From assembly GCA_020744225.1 (NCBI GenBank), contig JAGMWG010000027.1:186001-250000 (forward strand): a stretch of 64,000 bases of DNA, in the 5' to 3' direction. Both the position numbers and the translations under genes were made by a program. Below the pieces are notes generated by a model. That model saw nothing but the letters and a program-made list of their open reading frames with translations. It was not told the DNA's origin and did no database searches. The DNA comes from Paraphoma chrysanthemicola. Its lineage: Eukaryota > Ascomycota > Dothideomycetes > Pleosporales > Phaeosphaeriaceae. Of the stretch, positions 46,454 through 56,085 are shown piece by piece; position 1 is the first letter of the stretch, and each line of letters starts with the position of its first letter.

Positions 46454-48699
46454 ATGCCGCTCCCGAAACGCCAAACAATACCGATCAAGTCCTCGGCGAC
46501 TACCAAGGCATCCAGTGAGTACACTCCGCTGCGAGCGTAATGCACATTCGCCAAACTTCCACCTTGGGCTTTCCTGAGCATGTGCATGCGCCATTGCATT
46601 CTATGCTTCACATGCCATACCAGACTTGTCATGGATGATAGCCTGACGTGATAAACTTAGGTGACTCGCGCTTTGCCAACTTTGAAAGCGACCCCAAGTT
46701 TCGCCTTCCATCGAAGAAGCACACCAAAGCCAAGCTCGACCCTCGTTTCTCACGGCTACGCAGCGACCCGGATTTCTACAACAAAGCAACTGTCGACAAG
46801 TATGGGCGCAAAATCTCAAAAGAGGCTGGCAAGAAGGCCATGGACAGGCTGTACGAGGTAGACGAGGACGAGGACGACGCAGAAGACGACATTCCAGAAG
46901 TACACCAACCGTCGCGACAAAAGCGCGATAGAGCTGTGGCCAAGGAGCTGGCCAGGGTGCAGAAGCAGGGTTTTGATCCAATAAGAGACGGAGGGCTAGA
47001 GTCGTCTTCGGACGAGAGCTCGAGCGATGAAGACGACATTGAGGTGGAAGAGGAGACTGAGCTGGCGGGCGGAGACAATGAAGTCCCTACCGGCGACATA
47101 TCGTCACGGCTCGCTGCGGTCAACATGGACTGGGACAATATGAGGGCCATTGACATACTAGGCGTCGCGAGTTCGTTCGTCCCCGCGGGCGGCAGGATAT
47201 TAGACGTCACCATATTCCCGAGCGAGTTTGGCATGGAGCGCTTGCAACGCGAAGAGATTGAGGGCCCGCCGCGCGAGATTTTTGCATCGAGCAAACACAA
47301 AGACGATGTCGACGAACTAGACGACGCCTCGGAAGCATCAGAGTCCGAGGGTGGCGAGGATGACAAGGCAGATTTCCAGAATGAGGACACTGGCGAGGAG
47401 TTTGACTCGACGGCGCTACGCAGCTACCAGCTCGACCGTCTGCGATACTACTACGCGGTAATAACATGCTCGTCGGAAAACGTCGCCAAGGCCATCTACG
47501 ACAATCTCGACGGACGGGAGTATCTGACCAGCGCAAACTTCTTCGACCTCAGATTTGTCCCCGATGGTACAACCTTTGATCAAGACCCCCACGACCAATG
47601 CGACAGACTCCCAGACGGCTACAAGCCAAACGAGTTTAGCACGACGGCTCTCACGCACTCCAAGGTCAAACTCACGTGGGATGCCGACGACACCACACGA
47701 AAAGAGGTGCAGAAGCGAGCATTCTCCAGAAAAGACATTGACGAGAATGAACTCAAGGCCTACCTCGGGTCGGACTCGTCGTCGTCGGAAGATGAAGAAG
47801 AGGTTGCAAAGGCTGACAAGGCGTCGAAGCTACGAGCGGCGCTAGGATTGGGTACTTCGAGCAAGTCGTCAAAACCGAAGAAGAAGTCTTCCGACAAGCG
47901 AGATCGCGACTTTCCCAAGCCGGACGGCGACATGGAAATCACATTCACTGGTGGCCTCCTCAACGACTCAAGTAAAGGGTCGGTCTTTGAGAATGACATT
48001 CCCGTACAAGAAACAACCATGGAGCGGTATGTGCGCAAAGAGAAGGAGCGGAAGGCCAAGAGAAAGGAGAGGGCAAAGGCTCGCAAAGAAGGCCGAGACC
48101 CGGATGCCGAGGCAGAGGAGCCCGACCAGGATGCTCTCCCTGATGAAGAGGATCCATTCAACGATCCCTTCTTCGCGTCTGACCCAGAAGAGATGGCGAG
48201 AGCAGAAAAGGCCGAGAAAGCCGAGTCGAAGAAGTCCAAGAAGGCCAAGAAACGTGAAGAAGAGGAAGCCCAAGCCGAAGCCACGGCCGCCGAGCGCGCA
48301 AACCTCGAACTTCTAATGGCCGGCGAAGACGGCGCAAAGACCCACCACTTCGACATGAAAGAAATCGCCAAAGCAGAAAAGGCCAAGAAGAAGGGCAAGA
48401 AAGCCAAAAAGACTGCTGCCCCTGTCGTGGAGGACAACTTCAAAGTCAACACCGCCGATCCGCGCTTCGCGCAACTGTACGAGAGCCACGAATTTGCAAT
48501 CGATCCCACGAACCCACGGTTCAAGGAAAGCGCAGGTATGAAGGCACTGCTCGACGAAGGCCGCAAGAAGCGCAAGCAGGGTGGTGGTGAGGTTGAACCT
48601 GATCGAGAGCGAGAACCGAAGAAGTCGAAGAAGGAGGCGAATGGAGACGAGAATGATGCCAAGAAGCTCGCAGCTCGTCTCAAGGCAAAATCTAAGTAG
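46454..48699 (+). CDS. ESF1: Esf1-type pre-rRNA processing factor (NUC153 domain)
   Basis: Exons 46454-46514 and 46661-48699 give 699 aa. The first exon encodes a 20-residue basic leader (M-P-L-P-K-R-Q-T-I-P). Exon 2 begins with D-S-R-F-A-N-F-E-S-D-P-K-F-R-L-P and K-V-D-like K-Y-G-R-K-I-S, the conserved Esf1 N-terminus. Acidic Ser/Asp/Glu runs follow. The core R-L-A-A-V-N-M-D-W-D-N and R-Y-Y-Y-A-V-I-T-C-S-S resembles an RNA-recognition fold, then come long K/E-rich coiled segments. The C-terminal NUC153 domain has D-P-R-F-A-Q-L-Y-E-S-H-E-F-A-I-D-P-T-N-P-R-F. Esf1 is a nucleolar protein needed for early 18S rRNA processing and stimulates helicase Dbp8 in yeast. It is a single-copy housekeeping gene. 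Confidence 0.95.
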
Positions 48700-49132
48700 G
48701 AGTGTATCGTAAAAGTAGGAGATATGATACCCAATAGTACGAGTGATATCACGCGTTAAGGTTATTGTTCTGCACGTGGATTAGGTCACTTTACGTCTTA
48801 TGTTTTGCAACGCCTAGTGGTAACGTGTCCATAGGATACTCATGTCGTGCCATCGAAAGCATGTGTCCTTTCGTCTAATATTGCATCGTGCTGTTCCAGC
48901 AAATACATCCAGTAGATGCGCAAATACGCTAATGTGAGAACAAGACAATGTAGACGTCCTTAACGATAAAAGTAAGTCCTCCCTCTCCAGCTCTACCCAT
49001 CCAAAAAACCACCCTCATCTCCATCTCCCCACCTATTTCGCGAATCCAAACAACATCCACCACGAAGCCACTTTCCTCACACCATAAAATCCCCACAATT
49101 CCCCACAATCCCATCCCAACCCCAATGCAAAG
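48700..49132. other. 3' flank of ESF1
   Basis: About 430 bp with C-rich sequence near 48980-49125 just before the tRNA-like gene. No protein gene is seen. Confidence 0.5.
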
Positions 49133-49364
49133 GGGCCCTTAGTCCAGCGGTACGACGCTCGCAGCCAATCTACAGGCAGAGTGGCAACTGGGTCCGCGCA
49201 CTTGACCGTGCTCGGGTGGAGGAACCACCTTCACTTGCCTCGGCGGTGAATCTGGGGACAGCCATGTGGGGCAGCGAGATATTCGGCGTAATGGCTGATG
49301 GTCTGCAGCAGACTTCCTTGAGGGCGACTTGCGAGAGACCTGCGTTCGAATCGCAGAGGGTCCA
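49133..49364 (+). ncRNA. tRNA-bodied Pol III transcript, copy 1 (no normal anticodon loop)
   Basis: The ends form a complete tRNA body. Acceptor GGGCCCT (49133-49139) pairs with AGGGTCC (49357-49363) including one G-T pair. The D arm is GTC-CAGCGGTAC-GAC, the anticodon stem is CTCGC (49158-49162) with GCGAG (49331-49335), and the T arm is CTGCG-TTCGAAT-CGCAG. The A box (TAGTCCAGCGG) and B box (GTTCGAATC) are good, and a T5 terminator is at 49375-49379. The space between the anticodon half-stems is 168 nt instead of 7, and no T33 follows CTCGC. The body resembles fungal tRNA-Pro, whose stem is also CTCGC/GCGAG. An ordinary tRNA intron would sit after position 37, which does not fit here. It shares internal motifs with copy 2. 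Confidence 0.7.
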
Positions 49365-49548
49365 ATTGTTTATCTTTTTGTCAATTGGGTGAAGTGATGA
49401 TGTTTAATGTTTGGTTATGGATTGTAGATATTCATTGCGATGGCGCCTTGGAGTAGACTTGTACTCGAGCCTCAAATCATACTGGTACGCGCTACACACT
49501 ACTATTTGAGTCGAAAATCTCATCACTCGCTCATCTCCACACACCCAA
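49365..49548. other. Spacer between the two tRNA-like genes
   Basis: This 184 bp stretch holds the T-run terminator of copy 1 at 49375-49379 and nothing else recognisable. Confidence 0.5.
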
Positions 49549-49734
49549 GGGCCTTTAGTCTAGTGGTACGACGCTCGCACCTAACCAGAGGGCATCGGAC
49601 CCACGCGTGAAACCCAGTACTTGACCGTGCTGAGGTCACAAGAGGGATAGATGCCCGCCAGCTTGTCTGGGAGTCTGTAGCAGACTTGAATGGGAGATCT
49701 GCGAGAGACCTGCGTTCGATTCGCAGAGGGCCCG
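49549..49734 (+). ncRNA. tRNA-bodied Pol III transcript, copy 2
   Basis: Same layout as copy 1. Acceptor GGGCCTT (49549-49555) pairs with AGGGCCC (49727-49733). The D arm is GTC-TAGTGGTAC-GAC, the half-stems are CTCGC (49574-49578) and GCGAG (49701-49705), and the T arm is CTGCG-TTCGATT-CGCAG. A T7 run at 49753-49759 would end a Pol III transcript. Base changes relative to copy 1 keep the acceptor stem paired. The loop region is 122 nt. Shared with copy 1 inside the insert are ACTTGACCGTGCT (49619-49631 here, 49200-49212 in copy 1) and a small hairpin GTCTG-YAG-CAGAC followed by TT. Elsewhere the inserts differ, so the two shared words are probably under selection. Confidence 0.7.
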
Positions 49735-49977
49735 ATACTTTATCTAGTCTTGTTTTTTTGATCTTATAACGAGCCAGGACTTCTAGGTCACTGTTCTTCG
49801 TGAGTCGTTGTGAAGATCCAGGGTACGCCGGAGTTGCGAACTGGGTCCTGGTGATAGGCGGGCGATGTGATGGTGGATTCATACGTATCAGGCAAGAACA
49901 TACTCTTCCTGATCTTCCTCTCACCACTTCTCATGCGGATGCGCTTGCGGCACATTAGCTTTGGGCTTTCCATACAT
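49735..49977. terminator. Pol III T-run and flank
   Basis: The T-run at 49753-49759 follows copy 2 by about 20 nt and fits a Pol III terminator. The rest of the spacer holds nothing recognisable. Confidence 0.45.
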
Positions 49978-50412
49978 TCACCCATCTAGGTAACACAGTC
50001 CGACAATCTTATATTCCTTCTTCCCCTCATCGACAAGTCTCAACACGCACGATCTCCTCGAACCATATATAATCGCAATGTAGTCTCCGACTTTGATACA
50101 ATTTGGCGCTAGGCCGTGCTGGAAATGCTGGGTTGCAAAGTGGATCTTGTGTTCTGCTACGAGCATCAGGTCTTCGAGTTGTTCGTATCTTTTCAGTAGA
50201 CAAAAATCGGACAACGACACTTCTAGATATGTTTTGGTGCATCGGAGACTGATCATTGGGTCTCGTTGGTTGTGGATGTCGAGCATGTCGTCCATTGTCT
50301 CGCAGAGAGGTTGTTTCTTACCCAAGACCCCGCCAGCGATTACAATACTCATTATGTCGCGAGGCAGGCTTTGTAGTTTTGTCGCGCTATTGACGATACG
50401 TGCTGCTGCCAT
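49978..50412 (-). pseudogene. HET-type protein C-terminal fragment (possible relic)
   Basis: A single open frame of 144 aa reads from an ATG at 50412 to a stop at 49978. Its last third, V-G-D-Y-I-A-I-I-Y-G then V-L-R-L-V-D and Y-K-I-V-G-L-C-Y-L-D-G, resembles the C-terminal end of HET-domain (heterokaryon incompatibility) proteins, which usually read G-D-x-[IV]-x-x-x-x-G, V-L-R-P and Y-x-x-V-G-x-C-Y-V-H-G. The N-terminal HET domain itself is absent from the flanking DNA that I can read. After the stop the frame continues for 18 codons, as if a longer tail had been cut by a stop or an intron. I read it as a truncated relic, but a short functional gene cannot be excluded. Confidence 0.45.
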
Positions 50413-51078
50413 TGCTGCTTGTAGTCATTAGATTATTAATGGCCATAGGCTCTCATATCGTGCATGAATGATATGCAAGATCCGTCTATCATCCACACAG
50501 GGCCTCGGTAATGACAATAGCGCAATAAGCTTGTGAACTGAAAGAATTGGCGTAGTAGCATTGCTGAGACAAGGCAAGAAGGGGTATCCATTCCACCGCA
50601 CTGGATAGAATCGCATCATCGGGTTTTGATGTTATTCCGAGTGTCGAACTAATCGTATGCTGTCAAGAGTGAAACTATTTATCCCCCGAGCTAAGATACA
50701 CTATAGTCTGGCGGTGCTAGTGAAGAGATATCGTAGTTGCAGGAGACTCTTGGAAAGGACCTTGTCGTGCTTTGACTTGCGCTCAGCTGTTCATGATAGC
50801 TGTCCCCGATACAGAAGTGTCAAAGCCGCAACTGTAGCGTAATTTGAGCTTGTGTCAGTGAGTTTGTAGCGTGTAGAGACTATTGTCTTATTCGATGGGG
50901 AGCGATCCTCACCGGCGTGTCGCCGGTAAAGATTGCGACCGGTGAGGTTCGGTCGGTTAGCGCCAGCTAGAAAAGGTGGGGTTGAGTACAAGACGCGAAA
51001 TCCACAACTCCATCGAATACTTGAATCGTCGCGTTCCCCACTCTATAGCTAGTTCTTCGTTCCGTAATCCTCGTTCAG
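50413..51078. other. Upstream region of the HeLo-like gene
   Basis: About 670 bp with no gene. An imperfect inverted repeat, CACCGGCGTGTCGCCGGTAA, lies near 50912-50931, followed by CGACCGGTGAGGTTCGGTCGG near 50937. It may form hairpins of unknown meaning. Confidence 0.4.
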
Positions 51079-52286
51079 ATGGCAGATCCCATTAGCATCG
51101 CTTCCGGTATACTAACATTAGTGACATTCAGCTTGAAGGCTAGCACGTCATTGTTCCAGACTGTCAGATCATACAACAGCCATGCAAGAAATGTTCGAGA
51201 TCTTCGTGACGAGTTGGAGGCTCTCACCTTGGTGTTGACATCACTCAATGAGGCAGCCGAGAGAGGCGAAGTGGACTTCGCAACCCTGAAGCTCCCGCTC
51301 TGCCGTTGCGGTAATGCGTGCAAGGATTTCGAAGCCATTATTGTCAAAACTACACAACACTCCAATGGATCAAAAAACAGTTTCCGAGATTGGGCCAAGC
51401 TGAAGTACATGGGCGACGACATTGTCGGTTTCAAAAACATGATCACGGGATACAAATCGATCATAACGATTGCGTTGTGTGATGCCAATTTGTACGCGGA
51501 CTCGAACCTGGCGTTAACAAAGCTGATATCCCATACAGGCGCACATCCGTCGTAACCGCAAACGTATTGAACGAGTATCAGGAAAAGATTGAAGATACCA
51601 TGTCAGACCTCAAAGAGCACCTGTCTAGTGTCAATGAAAAACTTCAGGCACTTCTAGCTCGGAAATCCGATGACACGAGCGATTCGGGTGTTCAACGGAC
51701 CGAGCTTTTAAGCGAGCAAGAGAGTCTCAAGCAATGCATGAAGATATGCATGGACGTGGCTACTCATATAGACTTAGTTCGTCCAAAGGTCATGCCGCAG
51801 AGCTTTGGAAGTGATGATCGCATCGTGGACACAGTAGCTTCTAGCGTGGGGAGTTCGGCTCAAAGAGACACTGAGCAGGTGTTAGGTCGATGTAAAGACG
51901 ATCTTTCCACCACGTTCTCGCAACTGAATGATCGCCTTGAAGAGATTTCCCGGCGCCAGCACAGTCTTGTTCTTCAGCATAACGGTTCCGACATACCTGA
52001 CTATGAAGAGGCAACATTGCAAGAGGAAATCGATAGTGTCAAGCAAGGCTTATTACTCTGCGCGGAAGCATCTCGGAAAGCGCAGCCCGATCGCAAGAAT
52101 ACCTTTGAAGACATATCTGTGACAGATGATGGTCACCAAGTCATAGTATCCACGTTTGGGGATCTGGTGTCCGCTCGGCAAATCAAAGCAGGTGCACGAT
52201 CGGTCCAACTGTTCGGCCAGATGTCAGATGAAACACTACAGCAATTATCGCGACGAGATGGTATCACTTCCAAAAAGAGCTTGTAG
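51079..52286 (+). CDS. HeLo-like / STAND N-terminal-domain protein with C-terminal repeat motif
   Basis: Exons 51079-51491 and 51539-52286 give 386 aa. The intron (gtacgc donor) is supported by the resumed family sequence after it. Residues 1-210 match the fungal N-terminal STAND/HeLo-like domain: M-A-D-P-I-S-I-A-S-G-I-L-T-L-V start, helical Y-N-S-H-A-R-N-V-R-D-L-R-D-E-L-E-A-L, then I-T-I-A-L-C-D-A-N-L-R and E-K-I-E-D-T. This domain usually heads NLR-type proteins or serves as a membrane-acting cell-death effector. No NB-ARC, NACHT or repeat domain follows. Coiled-coil regions lead into a C-terminal block of about 50 residues starting N-T-F-E-D-I-S-V-T-D-D and ending G-Q-M-S-D-E-T. A related block makes up the core of the next small protein. 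It is likely involved in self/non-self or defence signalling, which is inference. Confidence 0.85.
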
Positions 52287-52873
52287 GTCAAGACTGGATC
52301 GGCATGCATGTTGCAGGTGCTATTTCCGGGGATGGTGGTGTTGCAGAAAGCACAAAGCATGGCACTTGTCATAACGTAGCCCATGCCCAGATGTTGAACA
52401 TTACTCTAAATTTCAGATCCACTTTGACGCGTATATAAGCAGTCAAATTACACCTGAACACTTCACTACTCACGGTAGAATATGTGATTGTTAGCCGAAC
52501 AGATCTCTACCACTTGCTTCGTGTAGCAAATCAAAGTTAGCCATCAACGATGAAGAGCGCGCCTTGCGGCATGAAATGTCTTTTTCCCTGATCTCGAAAA
52601 TGAGAAGTGTAAGCCAGATTGTGGTTGCCTAATTTTAGGTCTTTGCGGTTAACCGCCGTCTACGATTGGACCGGCCCTCTGAGAGAGGCGCTAACTTAAG
52701 CGTTATGCTCGCGGTAGCCTGTCACCCCGCGCTGCAATCGTAAGTCACTTCAGCTTAAGGTCCTTGACAACCACAGTCTGTCAAAGTAACTGAATTGTCT
52801 CTCCTACCTTGGATCCGATACGGCAGGTATTTCTTAGCACTAAAATATTGGATTTATTAACCCTAAAGGCCAG
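52287..52873. other. Spacer between the two motif-sharing genes
   Basis: About 590 bp. No gene is seen. It contains ordinary promoter-like AT-rich sequence before 52874. Confidence 0.45.
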
Positions 52874-53209
52874 ATGTCATCTCCGACCTCAAGCGATCAA
52901 ATACCACGCAAAGAAACCGGGAAGCAACCTCTTCTCACTGTCCCATTGAACACGTTCTCAAACATCACCGCGGGTGATGATAGCCGCCAATTGATTGTTT
53001 CGACTGAAGGCATTGCCATTCAAGCTGCAGACATTACTGCGGCCAATCGCACTGCTCAAGCGATGGGACAAATGGCTGATGAATCCATTCAAACATTTTT
53101 CCCGAGTGACATCGCCGCCAACAGCGGGGAACCGCAAGGAAAGAACGCAAAAGAATCGTCGTGGTGGCACTATGGCGATGGCCGCACCGTCAAAAGCCAT
53201 GGTAATTAG
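52874..53209 (+). CDS. Small protein sharing only the C-terminal motif of the upstream HeLo-like gene
   Basis: One exon gives 111 aa. Residues about 26-76 align with the C-terminal block of the gene at 51.1-52.3 kb. Shared positions are N-T-F near the start, D-D, Q-x-I-V-S-T-x-G in the middle and G-Q-M-x-D-E at the end. The rest is a short polar N-terminus (M-S-S-P-T-S-S-D) and a basic tail. There is no HeLo domain, membrane helix or signal peptide. The shared block could be a self-assembly or docking motif, so this protein may act as a partner or regulator of the upstream protein. The length is short, but the shared block makes a real gene likely. Confidence 0.65.
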   Translation: MSSPTSSDQIPRKETGKQPLLTVPLNTFSNITAGDDSRQLIVSTEGIAIQAADITAANRTAQAMGQMADESIQTFFPSDIAANSGEPQGKNAKESSWWHYGDGRTVKSHGN

Positions 53210-54856
53210 TCGTGCTTCTCTTGGCAATTTTCCTATGGTGATGCGCGCAAGTTGAGGGTGCTACTTGATCTCATGGCGTAATTGCAATGAGTGGTCTGCT
53301 TCACAGGGTCGTTGTGCATTTTGTAATTATCCCAATCATGAATCTTTCCAGTTCAAGTATTAAACGCTGTCTCACAAAACCCAGCCAGTGTATTAGATAC
53401 TTCTAACATTCATTTCCTCCCAATAAATTACGGCTCACATGATGCATCTGCTAAGGTGTGGGTCCATATTTTGCGCGATCTCAGATCTGACAGTGTGTGA
53501 GGCGCACCGTCAACAGTGGACTCGAAGCAGACGACGAGGCAGTTGAAGCTAGGCTGCGAGTGCAAGGCTTAGCGCCATGGTCTGGCAACGAAGCTCCCAT
53601 ACACAACTTAATGAGATCTCGGGCGAGCTGTGAGCCTTGCTAAACGCAAAGCTATCAGGAGCTGTGGCGTCGCGAAAGGTGCTTGTTTCACTCCATTGCT
53701 GCACTCATTCGTGAAAGGGACCGAAGTCAGCAGATGCTTTTCTATGACTCCCCATGTATAAGTGAGTTCTTCGTACGAAGGAGCTTCTGCTAACGAGTGA
53801 GTGTGCATTCGGCACCTCAAAAGTTCGTCGCTATTGTTCTCTTATCGCTTGGCGCAAGTAATTCGAAATTTCGATATCGCTTCCCGCGTTGATATTTGCA
53901 TACTCATGTGCATCCAAACCATCAGGGTTGAGCATGCGAGATGGCCTGACGGGGTACAACTTTCAGCATTTGTGGCCTCAGCGTCTTCGTTATTGTACAA
54001 ACCGTATATGTCCCAAGGGCTCCGTGATGGCATTGCTGGCGGGAAGATGTGGAACTCAGCGATCGTGATATCTTTAAGATTTATGTGCAAAGGGGCTGTA
54101 AAAAGTGCTGCGTGGATCGAGGTGAGCTGAAGGCAGGCGCATGAAACACTTGGGGCTGTGTCGTCCCGTTCAGGAAGTCTGAGCCTGCACAACGACTCTA
54201 GTACACAATTTTGTTCGGTCGGTTTAGTCGCCTTCGGTCCTGGAGCTTTGTCCGACACTTGCATTCGCTGCTTGGTCTAACTATATTCCAACGAAAGAAG
54301 GAGATGAGCAACCAGGTCGAGTTCGAAACGGCTGCATTATGCACGAAGACGACCGGGTTAGAGTTGACAGCCATTTTCACCATCAGTGTAATCTATCGCG
54401 ATGTGGGCCAGTTCGCGACAAGCATCGCCGCTCGATGGCTGTTATCGTAGCTGTTGCGATTATGAAGGTTCGACATCGGCGAAATTTTGGATCGTTAATG
54501 TCATACCATCAGTGCCAGATATACATGTGGGAGAATAGAAATGAAAGTCAGTGTGTAGTCAGTAAGGCGCCGAAGGTGGTGTGATGTTTTGTGGATGGTT
54601 TTGTTCATGGGTGGAACACATGTCGGCGATTGATGTGAAGCCGGAACATGCGGAAATGCCTCGGAAAGAAGTCCCGCTTGGCGTCATTGTTGCTCCTTCA
54701 ACATCATAAACGTAGAACTGCCCCCGTACAGAGGAGGGATTTATCTACGGGTATTTATGGAACGTTGACTTCTACGTGCTTCAATTGATCCTCATCGCTC
54801 CTACCACCCATCGCATTGCTCCTTTCACGCGTCCCTGCGCGTCCTTTCCGCCCATC
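53210..54856. other. Region without a recognised gene
   Basis: About 1.65 kb. The longest frames, near 53800-54260 on both strands, overlap each other and resemble nothing. No repeat or RNA is seen. Confidence 0.45.
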
Positions 54857-55762
54857 ATGTCCAAACTCTCCCCCTCCCTCAAAGCCCTCATCAACGCTTC
54901 ACATTCGCGGCCTGGCCCTGTGCCTGCACCTCCACGCATCCAAGCAGTCTACCAGCGCATCCAAGAAGAAGCCACGGAGCGCAAGCTCGGCCGTCCATCA
55001 TGGCTCGGCATTTCTACCGCAGCAACTATGACCATGAACTCACCCGAGTCAATGCTGGCACTTTACCAATCCACCAGCGCATCGAGATCACCCAGTGAAT
55101 CTGTTGCGATAGCAGAGTTTATGAGGGAAGTGGGACTGAAATGTATCGGATTCAATGGTGTACGTCAACTTCGATTGATACCCTCCAGGGAAGACTGCTG
55201 ACATTTACCATAGATCCCCCGTACAATCAACATGCTCAACGCCTTCCGCGCCGCCCTCCCAGCCTCGGTTGCGTCCTCTCTAAACACAACACCAACCCGC
55301 AACCCCACACCCTCCAACATCGAATCAATAAGCGCCCGCGGGCGCGCCCTCTGGGACGCAATATACCGCCCCTTGGAAACAAAGCTCGAGCACAAACTCG
55401 GCGACGCACATCCAGATCTACCCGTGTTTATAATCAACCAAGAATACGGTGGCTTGTTCACCGACCCGCCAGGCAAGCCCGGCGCAAAAGTGGGACGCGT
55501 AACGACGAGCTTGATCGCCGTTACGTGTTTACGCGCGCAACAGGGTGTGGGACCACAGGTATTGAGCCACGTGTTTGGGCTAAGGAAGGGATGGGAAGAT
55601 GGGACGTGGAAGCAGGAGCCGGAGGCGGGTGAGGAGGAGGGCATCAGGTGGCTTGTTAGTGATGAGGGATGTACGTGGATTTTGGAGAAGGTGGATGAGC
55701 TTGTTGCGGCATTGGGTCAGGGCGAAGGAACCACGTTCGCGCCGGTGCGGGCGAAGTTGTGA
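54857..55762 (+). CDS. AhpD-like / Pxp2-like peroxisomal protein (PTS1 -AKL)
   Basis: Exons 54857-55159 and 55214-55762 give 283 aa. The frame is open further upstream, but the first ATG with a good context is 54857 (M-S-K-L-S-P-S-L). Helical segments such as A-E-F-M-R-E-V-G-L-K-C-I-G-F-N-G-I-P-R-T-I-N-M and the R-G-R-A-L-W-D-A-I-Y block fit the all-helical AhpD / carboxymuconolactone-decarboxylase-like fold of fungal proteins related to yeast Pxp2. The C-x-x-C pair of true AhpD is missing, so peroxidase-coupled activity is unlikely. The last residues V-R-A-K-L end in a PTS1. I recall yeast Pxp2 as peroxisomal with unknown activity. It is outside the main cluster. Confidence 0.75.
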
Positions 55763-56085
55763 AAGCGTAATGGCTTGGTGATAGAATTGCCCATGGAATT
55801 ACATCCCAGTAAGTGATGCATGGCTGAGTGTTTAGCAAGCAAAAGTGGCCACTGCCGGAATTGAACAGATGTCCCAAAAGAAACCACACCATCGGCACTC
55901 GTAAACTCACTTGGTGCAGAATCAACTACGCTTATAGACCTTCCATTGACATCTGTAGTGTTTTCTTGACGACTTTCAACTTAGGCTGTAATAACCGATT
56001 ACAGCATATCTGCAGGCTTGCGAGCAGATCGCGTTGCCTTGCATTCACCTCGCTCGCACAGCATGTGAAACTGTTCAGGAACATC
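55763..56085. other. Convergent spacer
   Basis: This 323 bp spacer lies between two 3' ends. Nothing is recognised. Confidence 0.5.

Noticed and set aside
49133..49734. Plain intron-containing tRNA-Pro genes
   Set aside because: No T33 or proline anticodon follows the 5' half-stem, and the inserts are far longer than usual tRNA introns. I list them as tRNA-like ncRNAs, with this reading left open.
53842..54264. 140-aa minus-strand open frame
   Set aside because: It overlaps an equally long frame on the other strand, and neither has recognisable motifs.
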